A stretch of DNA of 64,000 nucleotides from Pilaira anomala (lineage: Eukaryota > Mucoromycota > Mucoromycetes > Mucorales > Mucoraceae): contig JAIXMQ010000016.1 of NCBI GenBank assembly GCA_025716855.1, positions 434,001 to 498,000 of the forward strand, in the 5' to 3' direction. Numbering within the stretch: the stretch's first letter is position 1; the number at the start of each line of letters is the position of its first letter. Position numbers and translations under genes: made by a program. Below, piece after piece: positions 34,671 to 46,485 of this stretch. The notes beneath the pieces are model-generated. The model had not been told where the DNA came from. It was given only the letters and a program-made list of their open reading frames with translations, and did not search any database.

Positions 34671-35386
34671 AGTTGCTTGTTTCAACTATTTGATGTTTTT
34701 CTTTTTTCTTGAAAAAAAAAAAATAAAAGAGAAAAAAGATATATATAAATATATAAAAAAAAAAAGGGTCTGGCTTATTTTTTAATCAAATTTTTTTTCT
34801 TTAAAGTTTTTATTGGCTTAAATTATGTATTTTTGTGTATCTTTTGTCAAAGTTTACTTTTTTTCTTCTCCTGGGTAATTTATCATGCAGTGTGATGACA
34901 GTGTTTAGATGTTATATAAGGAGATATGGTATTTTTGTTCATTTCTTTTAGAGCCAAAAGCAGTGATGTAACACGCACTTGGGTTTATTCTAAAAAGGAT
35001 AAAAAAAAAAAAGAGTTATCCCTTGAATGGTTTTTATACCGTTACAGTTGTTTGATTAAGTCGACCACTTACTTGACTGTTTATTGGCCTCACACGCTAC
35101 ATATCTAAACAGGCTTTTCTTTCACTTTATTCTCTTTTCCTTTCACTCTATTTCTTCGTTCATTTTTTTTATTTATATAAGTAAACTTCTTCTGGAACTT
35201 TAGCACAGTATAAATAGTCTTCATAATTCAAGTAATAAAATATTCTCGCTCGTAATTCTACATTCAAGTCACCCTAAGTTTACTAACTCAACAGTCTTGA
35301 AGTTAAATATCACAAAGAAAGTGACCAATTTTTTGGGTAAAGTGAGTATTCAACCACGACGTCACTTTTGTGTACACATTTAACTT

Positions 35387-35417
<31 letters not shown>

Positions 35418-35471
35418 GTGTTATATACTTTTTACTTTTTTTTTTTTCTCTTAATTCCATCTATTACCATA
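34671..35471. other. Divergent promoter region between DOA10 and the UPF0132 gene
   Basis: About 800 bp shared by two divergently transcribed genes. It holds poly(A)/poly(T) tracts, including a run of T at 35390-35417 near the right-hand gene, and a TATA-like site (35209-35217). A 60-codon plus frame (34926-35108) has no features and is not called. Confidence 0.55.
35209..35217 (+). promoter_or_regulatory. TATA-like element upstream of the UPF0132 gene
   Basis: TATAAATAG lies 255 bp before the ATG at 35472, the same core as the element before the second arrestin gene. The distance implies a long leader or an intron in the leader, so the call is tentative. Confidence 0.3.
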
Positions 35472-36045
35472 ATGAACTTTTCACCTTATTCACCTTCACC
35501 TGACGAAGATAGAACCTCACGTTTACCTAAAAAACCAAAGGCACAACCTTCAGCAACGTTTAGTTCTTATCAAGCGGGTAACGCAGACTCGTTTGCAGAA
35601 CAAGGTCTTTTAAATAACCCAAGTAGCAGTAGCAGTAGTAATGGACAAACCGTGCGTGTGAATAAGTATGAGACGACGTTACCTATTCGTGTAGATATAG
35701 AAGCTTCTTTAGCTTATGTCCTTGGTCCTGTAACAGGTAGACTTTTTTTTATATATAAAAATTTAGTTTTTTAAAAGTTTTTTGCATAATAATGATAAAA
35801 AATAGGTTTAGCATTGTTAATATTAGAAAAACAAAATGACTATGTTCGATTCCATGCGTGGCAGGTAATGAAGATAATATAAATGTATTCAAAGCTTCTT
35901 TTTTTTTATTGACGCATTACACACAGTCTTCACTTACGTTTTCTAGTTTAATGCTTGCACAATTTATTTTATTATTCATCTCCAACTTCTTATCTTGGGT
36001 TTTATTCTTTTTCAACATGTTTTTATTAGTTTGGTTAACGTAAGA

Positions 36046-36087
<42 letters not shown>

Positions 36088-36219
36088 TATGAGATCTATA
36101 TATTCATGTCAATTATGATATTCTGTAGGTATCGAGCTTATTTGGATGGAGCATCATTAGAAAGATATGAAGTACCCTATTTTGGTATAATTGCATCAGA
36201 ATATGTGGATACAGAATAA
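35472..36219 (+). CDS. UPF0132/DUF4870 family small membrane protein (175 aa)
   Basis: Exons 35472-35736, 35806-35864, 35927-36039 and 36129-36219 give 175 residues. The first 75 residues are hydrophilic and Ser-rich. Then three membrane segments follow: IEASLAYVLGPVTGLALLIL, LMLAQFILLFISNFLSWVLF, and FFNMFLLVWLTYRAYLDG; between the first two lies NDYVRFHAWQS. 'YVLGPVTGL', 'VRFHAWQS' and the last motif are the hallmarks of this family, whose biochemical role is poorly known. The tail YFGIIASEYVDTE is short and acidic. The acceptor of exon 3 was chosen at 35926 because the nearer TAG at 35946 would break the frame. A poly(A) signal-like AATAAA follows the stop. Confidence 0.85.
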
Positions 36220-37282
36220 AAATAATACACATTGGATTCTTAAATTGTTTGTATTTGTTTTTGTTTTGTGTAAAAATAAATAGAAAGGATGTAATGATGA
36301 AAAGACCTTTTTTTTTTTTTTTTTATTCCCGCAATTCGTATTTTTCATCATTCATCTGTTGGATTTGGAAGGACTCATCAGTGTACATATTTCTGCGTAA
36401 GACATGTCATGGTCTCTCTTTCACTTGAATTTATCCAGCTTTTATTTTAGTGATATACATCCTGAACTGCTTTTAATGTAAAATAAATTTGCATAAACAT
36501 ATCAGCTGAAAAGGGTTTACACAAGTATTTCACATGACATTCTTACTTGACTTCTTTTTTTTTTTTTCAAAATAAAACATGTATATCCTCCTTAACTACC
36601 ACTATCATTTTAATATCTTGTTTGACTATATACAAGATCTAGACAAAAGATTATATCAAGAGATAAGTTGACAAGACTTGTACGAACAAAAAGCAACATG
36701 GTATAACCAAAATCTATTCAAAAATGAGTTGATTTCTTACAATAAGTCCAAGTAACGATATGTACTGAACAGACGTTTTGTATACGCTACTATGGTAAGG
36801 TTAACATTTATCTTTCATGTTGCTTCCGCAACAGATAAGGTGATTTATTTGGAGAAGTTGTCTTATTTTCACAATTCCTTATACCGTACTATTCATGCAA
36901 AGATAGAAACGCCTGCTTCACCAAGAAAATTAGTACAATATATCACTGAAATGCCCCCAAGATCTTGGCTATCAAACGAGATGTTGTTCAGCACACAAAC
37001 CAATAATAAAATTATAAATCTCTGTCATCATTACAATCATTAAATCAGTGCTATATTTTTTTTTTTTTAAAAAAAAACATTATAAAAGAAACAAAAAAAA
37101 AAAATAACACTTGCATATATTTTTATTTTATTTCTTATCTTACATAAAAGGAGTGGAGAGAGAGAGAGAGAGAGAGGGAGGGCAATAACAGTATATTAAA
37201 AAATAAAGTAATACAATAAGCAGAGAGGGGGAGAGAAAAGATAAAAAAGACCATATAAATTAACTTTTTTTTTTTTTTTATG
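36220..37282. other. Convergent intergenic spacer
   Basis: About 1.06 kb between the 3' ends of the UPF0132 and RhoGEF genes. It contains a partial copy of dispersed repeat family 2 (about 36540-36690), a GA tract (37153-37178) and A/T homopolymers. The 83-codon plus frame at 36792 has no recognisable feature and is not called. Confidence 0.55.
36540..36690 (+). repeat. Dispersed AT-rich repeat family 2, copy 2 (partial)
   Basis: A poly(T), then AAATAAAACATGTATATCC, ACTACCACTATCATTTTAAT and GATTATATCAAGAGATAA line up with 51100-51220 and, less well, 16790-16920. Ends are not defined. Confidence 0.45.
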
Positions 37283-39251
37283 TTAGTAGGAGGTAGAGGT
37301 ATACTGAGTTGAACCTTTTGAAGAAGAAGATTTTGAACTTTCGTTTGATGATATAGTTGTACATATTACGGGATTAGACGCTGGTTTTCTACTTTGCATC
37401 ATGCGACGATTTGCCTGAGCTACAATAAAATCACGGATCAATACACATGAAAATAATAATAATAATAATAAAAAACAACAACAACAACAACAACAAGTTA
37501 CCTTGCTTGGCTGAAGCAAGTTTATCCAAGTTTTCAACAACCTTCTTTAAACTCTTAAGCCACTGCTCTCTTTCTTCTTCTGAGCCAATGTAAAGAACAT
37601 GTATAGTAGGTGTAGCTATAAAAGTTGTATTTAAGTTATCTACACCTGAAAAGGAAGAGGTTATTTCAATACAGTGACCAATTCCACCTGCTTGTTCTTT
37701 TGTCAATGCACGTATTTGAGCTCTTTCTAGCGTCATATGACCCTTGTATTGTAACCGCGTTAGTTTGGACTCTACTTTTGGCTTGACAAAAACTAACAAA
37801 TCACTAAAGAGCATATAATGCCTTTCTTCTCCCATGGATCTAGTACTGACTACCACGCGCGATAATTTACCTTGAAGTATAAGTCTTCTTTCCGCACGTA
37901 CATTAAAAGGCGCACCTACAAGAGCTTCATGTATCATTAACACTTGATCCACGTTACGTGCATCTAAAAGCCTGTATATAATTATTAGAACTAGAGTGAT
38001 ATTTTGGGAAAGTAAAAAAAAAAAAAAAAAAAAAAAAAGGAGGGGGTGGCTTTACTTGTCATGCATAGAACGTTGATAATGACAAATAAAAGATTTAGCT
38101 TTTTGTAATCCAGTGTAATCTGGGTGCATTGCAGGCGTTGAATCAGCTAAACGTGCTATAATATCAGTATATCGATTAATACAATTTGCTGGTAATTGCA
38201 TTAAAGAAATTAAATTTGTATGCCTCAAGGCTTTTTCTTTATGTGCATTCTATAAAATAATAATAAAAGAGTTAAAAAAAAAAATACTGTTAAAAACAAG
38301 AATAAACAAATTTAATTTACTTGCATCAATAAATTTTTTAAATGGCTGATATCTCGTTAACCTTTCATAGGTTGTGAGTGATACAGCGTAATTATTTAAA
38401 TAGGCATGATAACATTCTAAGCTTGGGAACTTTGTACATATAGAAATGGCATGTTAATGTTTTGTTTATCTATAGTTTTTTTTTTTTTTTTTATATGTAT
38501 TTACCCAAGCTTGTAACACATCGGATAAAATTTGAGTAGGTCCCCAAATTCGTAATCTAATGTCAAATAAAAGTGGTTACTTTTATTTTAATTTTTGATT
38601 TACGTTGATTTCATCATTTTCTTTACCTTTCTTGAAGACTTTTTAAAATCAATCGATGAGTATTAATGACTTCTTCAAAGTTACCAAATAACCAACGGAA
38701 TTCTCGTTCAGTACAGATCATTTTTTTCATTCCAAGAAAATTAAATGAAGATTGTTTAGTATCTTTTCTTAATGGCAATAAGAAATATTTCATGACAAGT
38801 TCAAGTGAATCAAGATAAGATTGTTCCGTCTCTTGAAGTTGTTCGATAATAGCTTCTCTGTTTCGAAACATGTACTCGTGGTCTTTTATTGTGTTTTTGT
38901 ACGTGTGAGTAAGACAAAGATAAGGCTTATAATATTGTTATCCTTACCAATGATTCCCTCATCCACATCTTCATAATCCAATGTATCAATTATACCATAG
39001 TCATCTTCATCTGCTACAGCTTCATTTAAAATTCCAATCACAGAAGAATTGGAAGAGACTTGCTCTTTTTCGTTAACAATCGATGAAAATGTTGAGGTGG
39101 CTGTCAAACCACTATTGGTATATCGACTGTTGGTTGAACTGTTAATACTACTACTGCTATGTCGGTTATACGATGTTATGGAAGTTGCTTTATCTGATGA
39201 TCTCTGTGGTAATGTTATACTTGAGTTTGTTGAATCAAGTTCTTCACTCAT
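37283..39251 (-). CDS. RhoGEF (Dbl homology + PH domains), 505 aa
   Basis: Guanine-nucleotide exchange factor for a Rho-family GTPase, acting at membranes or the cytoskeleton. Exons are 39251-38948, 38882-38627, 38556-38505, 38429-38325, 38249-38056, 37971-37502 and 37419-37283; all join in frame to 505 residues. The first 100 residues are Ser/Thr-rich. The DH domain spans about 105-300: REAIIEQLQETEQSYLDSL, WGPTQILSDVL, NNYAVSLTTYERL, and the conserved helix LISLMQLPANCINRYTDII. The PH domain spans about 325-458: LILQGKLSRVV, ERHYMLFSDLLVFVKP and EEEREQWLKSLKKVV. The intron at 38324-38250 uses GC-AG borders (GCAAGT donor); a GT donor one codon later would break the frame. The C-terminus is Ser/Thr-rich. 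Confidence 0.92.
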
Positions 39252-40866
39252 TATATTAAGAAAAATAAAAATAAAATAAAATAAAAAATTAAGAAGAGAG
39301 AGAGAGAGAGAGAGAGAAAAAAAAAAAAAAGAAAGAGAAAGAGAAAGAAACAAGCGAACTGGGTTGATATATAAGCTATTAAACTAAATCTATTTTGCTG
39401 CTCTTTAAATTATACTACAAAACAATAATTACACAAGACTATTCATAACCAACAATCTTCTTTCTCGCGTGTGTATGCACATATATTATTATATATATAT
39501 ATATAAATTTAGATTGAAATATTTTTATTGAAGTAAATGGCTGCAGCTCGATTTTACTATTTTGTACGACTTTTGTTTTCTCTTTATTTATACTGAAGCA
39601 CTTTTTTTTTTTTTTTTTTTTTTTTTTGTAAAGGTATAATAAACTTTATAAACTTAAAGTTATCTCGTTGTCTCTCGTCAATCTTACAGTGTTTCTTCTA
39701 TTGTAGAAAGGTGTAGACGCGATCGGATGACATTCCTTTTCCATGTGGGAGTAGAATTACCTTTACGAGAGTTACACATTGTTATTACAGAAAAATTTAT
39801 TTCCGTCATACTCGAGAGATTGAATGGAAGGTACCCTCTATTCCCTTTGACTATTTTTTTTTTTTTTACATAGTACTTGCAGATCAATCAAAAAAAGTAT
39901 GGAACCCGATCCATCGAAAGTTTACTTTTCGTTTAAAATAAACACTTCTGGCTTTTAAAAGAAATAAAAAAGAGAGAGATAAAAAAAAAACTAACGCGCT
40001 TCTAGGTGATAATGATTTTTAATTGCATAAAAAAATGTAAGGTTCTGGAGCTTGATAAAACCTTTTTTTTTTCTTTTTTTTTTTTTGCGCACAGTTATTA
40101 CATTTGATACCATTGTAATTCTATTTTGTTTACATAATATATTTAGTAAATTACACAACATATTCACAATTGTACACACACACACACACACACACACATG
40201 CACACGCGCTCATGTGGTTCATGTCAATAACATAAAACGCTGCTCTTTCTTTTTCCTAAATAGGTCTAAAGTTGAAATTTACAAGAACCAATTTCTTTTC
40301 AGCACAAAGCGAAAAAGGTAACTTTCTTGGAATACGAACACAAAGTTTTATACAACAATACGCATTAGAAAAAAAAGTCAAACACAATTATGTGGGCGGT
40401 GGAACAGCCAATCTTCTCACGTTCTCAGAACAAAATCTCTCTTGTTGTACATTTGAAATCATTTGAGAGAAGAGAAAGAGAAAACGAGAAATGACGAAAC
40501 ACAAGATGACTTTTATATTTGGATACACAAGAAAAATAGGTACAACCCTCTTTGATTTTCTACTTGCCAAGAGCCAATGTGACTCAAATCAACTAAAACT
40601 TTTTAGTCAAGCCTTAATAAGAAAATCATAAAAAAAAAGCGCCATTTTAAATGGGCCATTTTTTTTTGTTTTTTTTTTTATATAAAGCACGGCCCGTATT
40701 CTACGTTTAGTGACAGAGTAAAGTTCCTTTTTTTTTTTTAATGTAAAAAACAAAAAGTCGAAAGATTATAGAGTGTTTTATTAAATAGACTTGCGTATCT
40801 ACTACAAGAAGAAAAGCTTTTAAAAAAATTGTAATCCCGGAATAAAATTGTATTTATATACTAGCA

Positions 40867-40898
<32 letters not shown>

Positions 40899-41154
40899 AA
40901 AAAAAAGAATAACAATATGCGAACATACATGCGTATGAAGCATGCTTTTAAAAAAGAGGATTCGTTCGTTTATTCTTTTATTGTATACCCAATAGTTTTT
41001 TCAATTCACATCGAAAAATAAATAAATCAAAGATATACCAATTAAAGAAACCTTTAATAATGTGAGCAGATATATTACAATTATTTCTAGGTAAAGCTAA
41101 AATTTTCTAGTGTAGAAAATAGATTAAATTGTAAAGAGATAATTTTGTTTTTAT
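39252..41154. other. Spacer between the RhoGEF and ING genes
   Basis: About 1.9 kb. It starts with the RhoGEF 5' flank (GA tract 39296-39315 and a purine-rich run). Other contents are a TA tract near 39490, poly(T) (39601-39627), a CA repeat (40175-40198) and numerous A/T homopolymers. Short frames occur on both strands without domains. No gene or RNA gene seen. Confidence 0.55.
40175..40198 (+). repeat. CA microsatellite
   Basis: About 12 CA units in non-coding DNA. Confidence 0.85.
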
Positions 41155-42209
41155 TTAAAACATTTCATCTGTAAAACGTTTTAATTTCTTTCGGTATCCT
41201 TCTTCGGCTGCACAATCGTCGCAGTACCATTTGCCAACAGGTGGTTCAGCTAAGCCAACACAAGCATAATGAAACCATTCTTTTTCACACTAGACAAGCC
41301 AAATATATTAATAAAAATTAATTATTATCAAAAAAATATGTATGTGTACTTACATTCTCACCATCACAAGCAACCATATCACCAAACGATACTTGATTAC
41401 AATAACAGTACTTGGGTTCATTTGGATCAATTCCTATTTCTGAAAGAGCCCCATTATGTCCTATAGCAGGATTTGGTCTTGTGGAATGAAGTGTTCTGCT
41501 GAAAAAAAAAGTTTCTATGGTTAACAATACTTGGAAAAAAAAAAAATTGGTAATCAATGGTTACCTTTTTCTAACTGATAATGCACCATGAGGTGAAGGT
41601 CTTTTACGAAAGCCCCCATCTAATTTCCAGCTAGCATCTTCTATACGGTTCCCTATTCTACTTGTTTGTTGACCCATCCAATCCACATCACCAATATCGG
41701 TCTTTGCCATTTGAGAATCGATACGTTCAATATGGCGAGATACCAAATCGTACATTCTTTTAGTCAAGTCGATTTTTTGGTCTTGCTTCTGTAAAGCTAA
41801 TTTATAATCTTTTTCTAATTGAATCCTTGAAGCTGCAAGGTTAATCGAAGGCGGTGTGGAATTCGTTCCTGAAGTCGCGTTGTTGTTATTAGACGCTCTA
41901 CAGTGTCTTGTATAGGAACGCCTATGTTTGGTATAAATCTCTCTGAATCCTATATCATAATTTTAGTGTCATTATCTCTCATTCTAAAAGTAAATATTCT
42001 AAGATCACTATGTACACAATACGTTGAAATTCTTCGTCCATGCTTCGCAATTCGTGCATGTTCTGATCGATTTCTGAAGGCAAGTTCTGTAAACCTTTTT
42101 TTTTTTTTCAAAGAATGAATGTAGTCAGTATTTTTTTCACATTCCTTTCTCGATAGTAAAGACTCTTACTCTCTACGTAATCTTCAAAAATGTCAGCTAC
42201 GGAAGTCAT
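41155..42209 (-). CDS. ING family PHD-finger protein (258 aa)
   Basis: Subunit type of histone acetyltransferase or deacetylase complexes that reads H3K4me3. Exons 42209-42170, 42094-42023, 41949-41565, 41498-41354 and 41289-41155 give 258 residues. The N-terminal ING domain reads [19 protein letters not shown], then [12 protein letters not shown] and [11 protein letters not shown] coiled-coil region follows ([19 protein letters not shown], then [16 protein letters not shown]). The C-terminal PHD finger (about residues 197-245) is a complete C4HC3: [20 protein letters not shown] then [13 protein letters not shown] and GKWYCDDC. The aromatic Y before the first Cys and the M/W positions needed for the methyl-lysine cage are present. 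Intron 1 ends after a run of A rather than pyrimidines. The gene diverges from COG1 with only 179 bp between start codons. Confidence 0.92.
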
Positions 42210-42388
42210 GATAGAGTTATGTAAAAAGGACTAGTTCACATAAAAAAAAAAAAAAAAAAAAACTGTTCAAGTGTGACCACAGGGTTATTCTTATTTTTGT
42301 GTCAAAATTGGAAGTTGATTGTGACTGTATAAGAACAGTTACTTTTGCTTGAACATTCTGTAAATGGAAGTATCTCTTTCGTCTAACC
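42210..42388. promoter_or_regulatory. Compact bidirectional promoter (ING / COG1)
   Basis: The 179 bp between the two divergent start codons must serve both genes, unless transcription starts within either gene. It contains a run of A (42241-42260) on the ING side and no obvious TATA box. Inference from gene layout. Confidence 0.5.
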
Positions 42389-44320
42389 ATGTCTATAAAA
42401 AAGCCTGAACTAGAAAACGGGCCTGATATCTACCTTACTGAATCCAGTGTGCCTGATGTTCGTTCGTTCGAACAAAAAACACGGTAAATACATAGCTCCC
42501 ACTTTGTCCCTTCTTGTCATTGGTGTACTAAAATAAAAGCATACAAAATAGAGCCGATATTGAAACCAAAAAAAGGGAGTTGCGTGCCATGGTTGGGTAA
42601 ATACAACATAAACGAAAACAATTTAACTTGACATTGACAGCATCTTTTAGCGATCAATATTTGGACTTGATTTCAGCTGCAGATGCCATTATAACAATGA
42701 GCAAAAACGTTCAAGCGGTTCAAAGCAACTTTGAGCGAATGCAACTTTCGTGTGATGTAGAGAGTATCAAACGCAATGCCAAAAACATGACTCAACAGCG
42801 GGACGAAAAAGTTGAACAATGTAAAGCAAAAACAATATCTACCTTTTAGAAGCCTTAGTAATACGTTTTATTTATTCTAGTTCGTATAGATACGAAGCGT
42901 AAATATGTTTACACTATAGCTGCTCTGGTTAAAGCGTTAGCAGATGTACCTGAGCAAATATGGCATGCATTGGAAAATCATCGGTATCTTCATGCAAGTC
43001 GATTGTACATATTGGCTAAGCAAGTATACGAATATCTTGAAAATGAAAAGCCAAAATCATCTATTGATATAGAAGTGGCCTTTCCTCTCATTCAAAGACA
43101 ATGGGATGCTGTCAGTGTTTTTGGACCACAAATAGTTCAAAAATCAATGCATTACTTGAGTGTTTCCGAGCAAAGCTCAGAGGTAATAAAGTTTTTTTTT
43201 TTCTGTAAAAGTCTTGGATATTTATAAATTTATTAGTATATAGCTGAAGTTTTAGTTGGACTGATGTTACTGGAACAATTATCATACAAAGATTCTATCG
43301 AAAGATTCCTGGAAATGAGATCGAATGTTATAGGCGATGCCATTACTAATTTTTCTGAAACTAATGATACTAGCAATAGCCGTGTTTTACATCAATTAAT
43401 GGAAGTTATTTCGATTATCAAACATACACTACAACAAACATTTGATATCTTCTTTTCAAAAGAGAAGTATAATTCAACCCTCTTAGAATTTTATATTACT
43501 TCGTTTCAAAAGACATTTTTAATACCCTCAAAGTTAAGTCATGGGAACGAAACACCAAGTCAACCTGCGATTACACGACTTTTCTCACCTAGCTCTAATG
43601 TTCATTTAATTGTTCGTTATTTGCCAGAGTCAATTCAAGAATACTTACCCGAACTTCAACCTACACCTACTTTGACTTCAGAAAACGTTCAAAATTTGAT
43701 ACTATCATGGCTTATTCAAGTTCAACAAATGCTTAAGGAAAAAGTTCCTGGAACTCTTGCATCGATTCAAAATCAAGCTGAATTAATACAGGTTCGATCC
43801 AAGCTCTGGAAAAAATTAGACGAGACGGAAAATAAAAAGAAAACGGACTGGCAAACAATGGTACAAACCTTACTCGATAAGCCTTACTCTATGTGGGACA
43901 ATTTATTCCGTGATGCCTTTAACGATCGATTTAAATTAATGATAGATAATTCGTTGGAAAAGTTATCGAGTCAACCCGAATCTGTTGTCTGGCCATTTGT
44001 CAATGATTTGTTGAAATCACAACAACTCAAAAACAACTTTCCTCTTACTGTAAATATATGGTCTGGTGCGAATTCAAAGCATCAAAGCACTTTTGTCTTA
44101 CCAAGCTTTTCTTCTTCAGAAACAATTCAAGTTTTTAAAAAGTCGTTGATGGAAACTGCGAACGATAGAACTGAATTTCTTTATAAATGTCAAAAAGTAT
44201 TTGATTCTTATTTATCAGATATCAGAAAAGATGTACAAACACACCTAGATGATTTCGGCCATGAAGGCTTTCACATCAAAAGGTAATTACTAAGTTTTCA
44301 AGTGAATTCGTACAAGAAGG

Positions 44321-44373
<53 letters not shown>

Positions 44374-45705
44374 GTGATTCAGCTATGATCAAAACATATT
44401 TCCAAGAAAACTGTTTCCTTTCAATACAAAAATATATTGCGAATATAAAGACTCTCATTGAAAAAGTTGGAGAACTGAATGAAGATAAAAGTAGTAGGTA
44501 TATGATAATAACAAGTTTTACATAAATGTTGAACTCTCTTTTAGAATATGAGCCGTCTATATTCTTAGGTAGACTTGCAAGAAATATCGCAAACCTATCG
44601 AAAGAATTACCCAAGGCATTGTTATTGACTGCAAACACAACATCAGCTTTTGAATTACATAGTAGCATTAATAAAGGTAAGCTTTGTAATTTTGAAATAT
44701 TGTTGAATTTAATAATTTAATACATGTTAGATGTTAAATACCCCGTAATTCTGAAGGAGTTAATGAACGTCTATCACCAAGCACATACTTTATGGATCCA
44801 CTGGTTAAAAGACGAGTTTGCACAAAAATTGAGGTTTATGCTAACTAATACCAAATGGAATGATAGATGTGCCGCTATATCTGTTTGGGAGAGTAAGTAT
44901 TTTAGAATATTTCAATTGCTCGTAGTCTTATTTATTTCAAAAATAGATATAGAAGAGGACATCAAGTTACCCATACAGTCTACAAATGACGTTGTAAAAA
45001 GCCTGTTTTACATCTGTGAAGAAATACAACATATCAATAGTACAATGCTAGATCAGGTATATTAATATCTATTTTTTTAAAAAAATAATAACGATTTTTT
45101 TATAACGTTATTGTTTTATTTAGCCAATTATGGATGAATTGAGACAGCAACTGCGTGGTATTGTAAATAATGTATTCCGTAACTTTTTATTAGATACTGA
45201 AGCTACGAATATATCTGAAAATGGAGCTTTGCAATTAATGTTTGACTACATATTTTTGATTACTGTATTTCAAGATGATAAAAAATCTTCCATTGACCAA
45301 AAAATACTTGAAACGCTTCAAGATAAGGTAAAATACATCCTATTTTGATATTTGTTTCTCCTGATAATAACATGTTTTTATAGATTGATCCAATTAATTG
45401 GAGTAGTTATGAACCTTATTTAAAACCAAGCGTTCACAAGTTTTATATTAAACAGTCATTAATACTTGGTGTAATAACTAGCGCTTCAAATGAGACATAT
45501 GAAAGGTAAAAAAAAAAAAAAGTTAAAAAAGTATATAAATCTTACATACGCTTATTTTAATTGATTTTTTTTTTGTAGAGCCCGTAAGGCTATGTCAAAT
45601 CAACGACAAGGTCATCATAATGTATTACCTTTAGCTGCCCAGGCAAATAGATTCACTCTTCTCCCAATTGGACATTTAACTTCTTCCTCCGTTCGAGCCA
45701 GATAG
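42389..45705 (+). CDS. COG1: Conserved oligomeric Golgi complex subunit 1 (877 aa)
   Basis: Subunit of lobe A of the COG tethering complex for retrograde traffic within the Golgi. Twelve exons: 42389-42483, 42552-42596, 42651-42820, 42881-43182, 43237-44282, 44375-44493, 44545-44676, 44731-44892, 44947-45056, 45124-45327, 45384-45505, 45579-45705; 877 residues. The N-terminal Vps51/COG1 signature is clear: SSVPDVRSFEQKTRADIETK, then KRELRAMVGDQYLDLISAAD and ITMSKNVQAVQSNFERM. The middle is helical with YILAKQVYEYLENEKP and IQRQWDAVSVFGPQIVQKS. The extreme C-terminus (FTLLPIGHLTSSSVRAR) resembles the conserved end of fungal COG1. The exon 6 donor (44494) was chosen as the only one keeping the frame. 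Intron 5 contains a TA tract of about 40 nt. Confidence 0.9.
44326..44366 (+). repeat. TA microsatellite inside COG1 intron 5
   Basis: About 20 TA units fill almost half of the 92-nt intron, very near the 3' splice site. Confidence 0.9.
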
Positions 45706-45837
45706 CATGTAGATCTTTATATTCGAAAACTGTTTTTTTTGGATTCGTTCTATTATTTTCCGAGTAACATTTATTAAAATAGCCTTTTGCACTTTATAAT
45801 ATTACTTATTTGCGATATCAATTGACATAAAAAGGAT

Positions 45838-45990
45838 GGGGGGGGGGAAAGATACGCACCACGTTTTTTCGCGCACTATTTTTAATCCTAAAAGTTAAAA
45901 CATTACATTAGTCTTATTTACATTACAGTATCTGATTACGTTAGAGCTGATTCTCACTTGATTGCTATGTACACCTCTTGACAAGAATAA
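45838..45990 (+). repeat. Dispersed AT-rich repeat family 2, copy 3 (left part)
   Basis: GGGGGGGAAAGATACGCACC, TTTCGCGCAC, TATTTTTAATCCTA and CACTTGATTGCTAT match 16620-16720 in the same order. It starts about 130 bp after the COG1 stop. Confidence 0.45.
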
Positions 45991-46298
45991 TTCATTTTGT
46001 ATCTTGAACACAATCATCCTTTTTTTTAGGCTTTTTGAAACTTCTGTTCAAGATATGTTCCAAAGAATACTATCGCACACTGTAAAATTTATTGGCCTTG
46101 ATACCACATCAGTATAGCTTGTAAACATTCGTTGCTTTTGGTTTTAAGAAAAAATTTAGCACTATCGATAAGACACGAAAACCAACTTCAACAAAAAAAT
46201 AAACGGAGAAAGTACGAAGAAAAAACATTTTTTATTATAAATAATAACTGTGATATTAAGACCCAATATATATTGTTCTTGAGAAATATTGAGCACTT

Positions 46299-46448
46299 TT
46301 AATGATGCCCAAAACGTGTAGTCAAGTGTACGCCTGCATCTAAATCAAGCAGATATTTCGCATAATCTGTACCAAAAGTAGCATCGGAAGGTAAGCAATT
46401 CGTAAATACGGCTTCAAATTTAGTGCAGTAATAATAATAGACGGACAT
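46299..46448 (-). CDS. Small hypothetical ORF or exon fragment (49 aa), unrecognised
   Basis: A minus-strand frame from ATG 46448 encodes 49 residues: MSVYYYYCTKFEAVFTNCLP, then SDATFGTDYAKYLLDLDAG and VHLTTRFGHH, followed by a stop. Composition and codon use look like real protein, and a poly(A)-signal-like AATAAA lies downstream on the same strand (about 46228). The LTR-like repeat copy B begins about 40 bp upstream, so the frame may be the surviving 3' end of a gene cut by an insertion. No domain was recognised. Confidence 0.3.
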   Translation of the reverse strand: MSVYYYYCTKFEAVFTNCLPSDATFGTDYAKYLLDLDAGVHLTTRFGHH

Positions 46449-46485
46449 TATTATGGTATTCAAGAAAAAGACTTGCACCTGTCGT

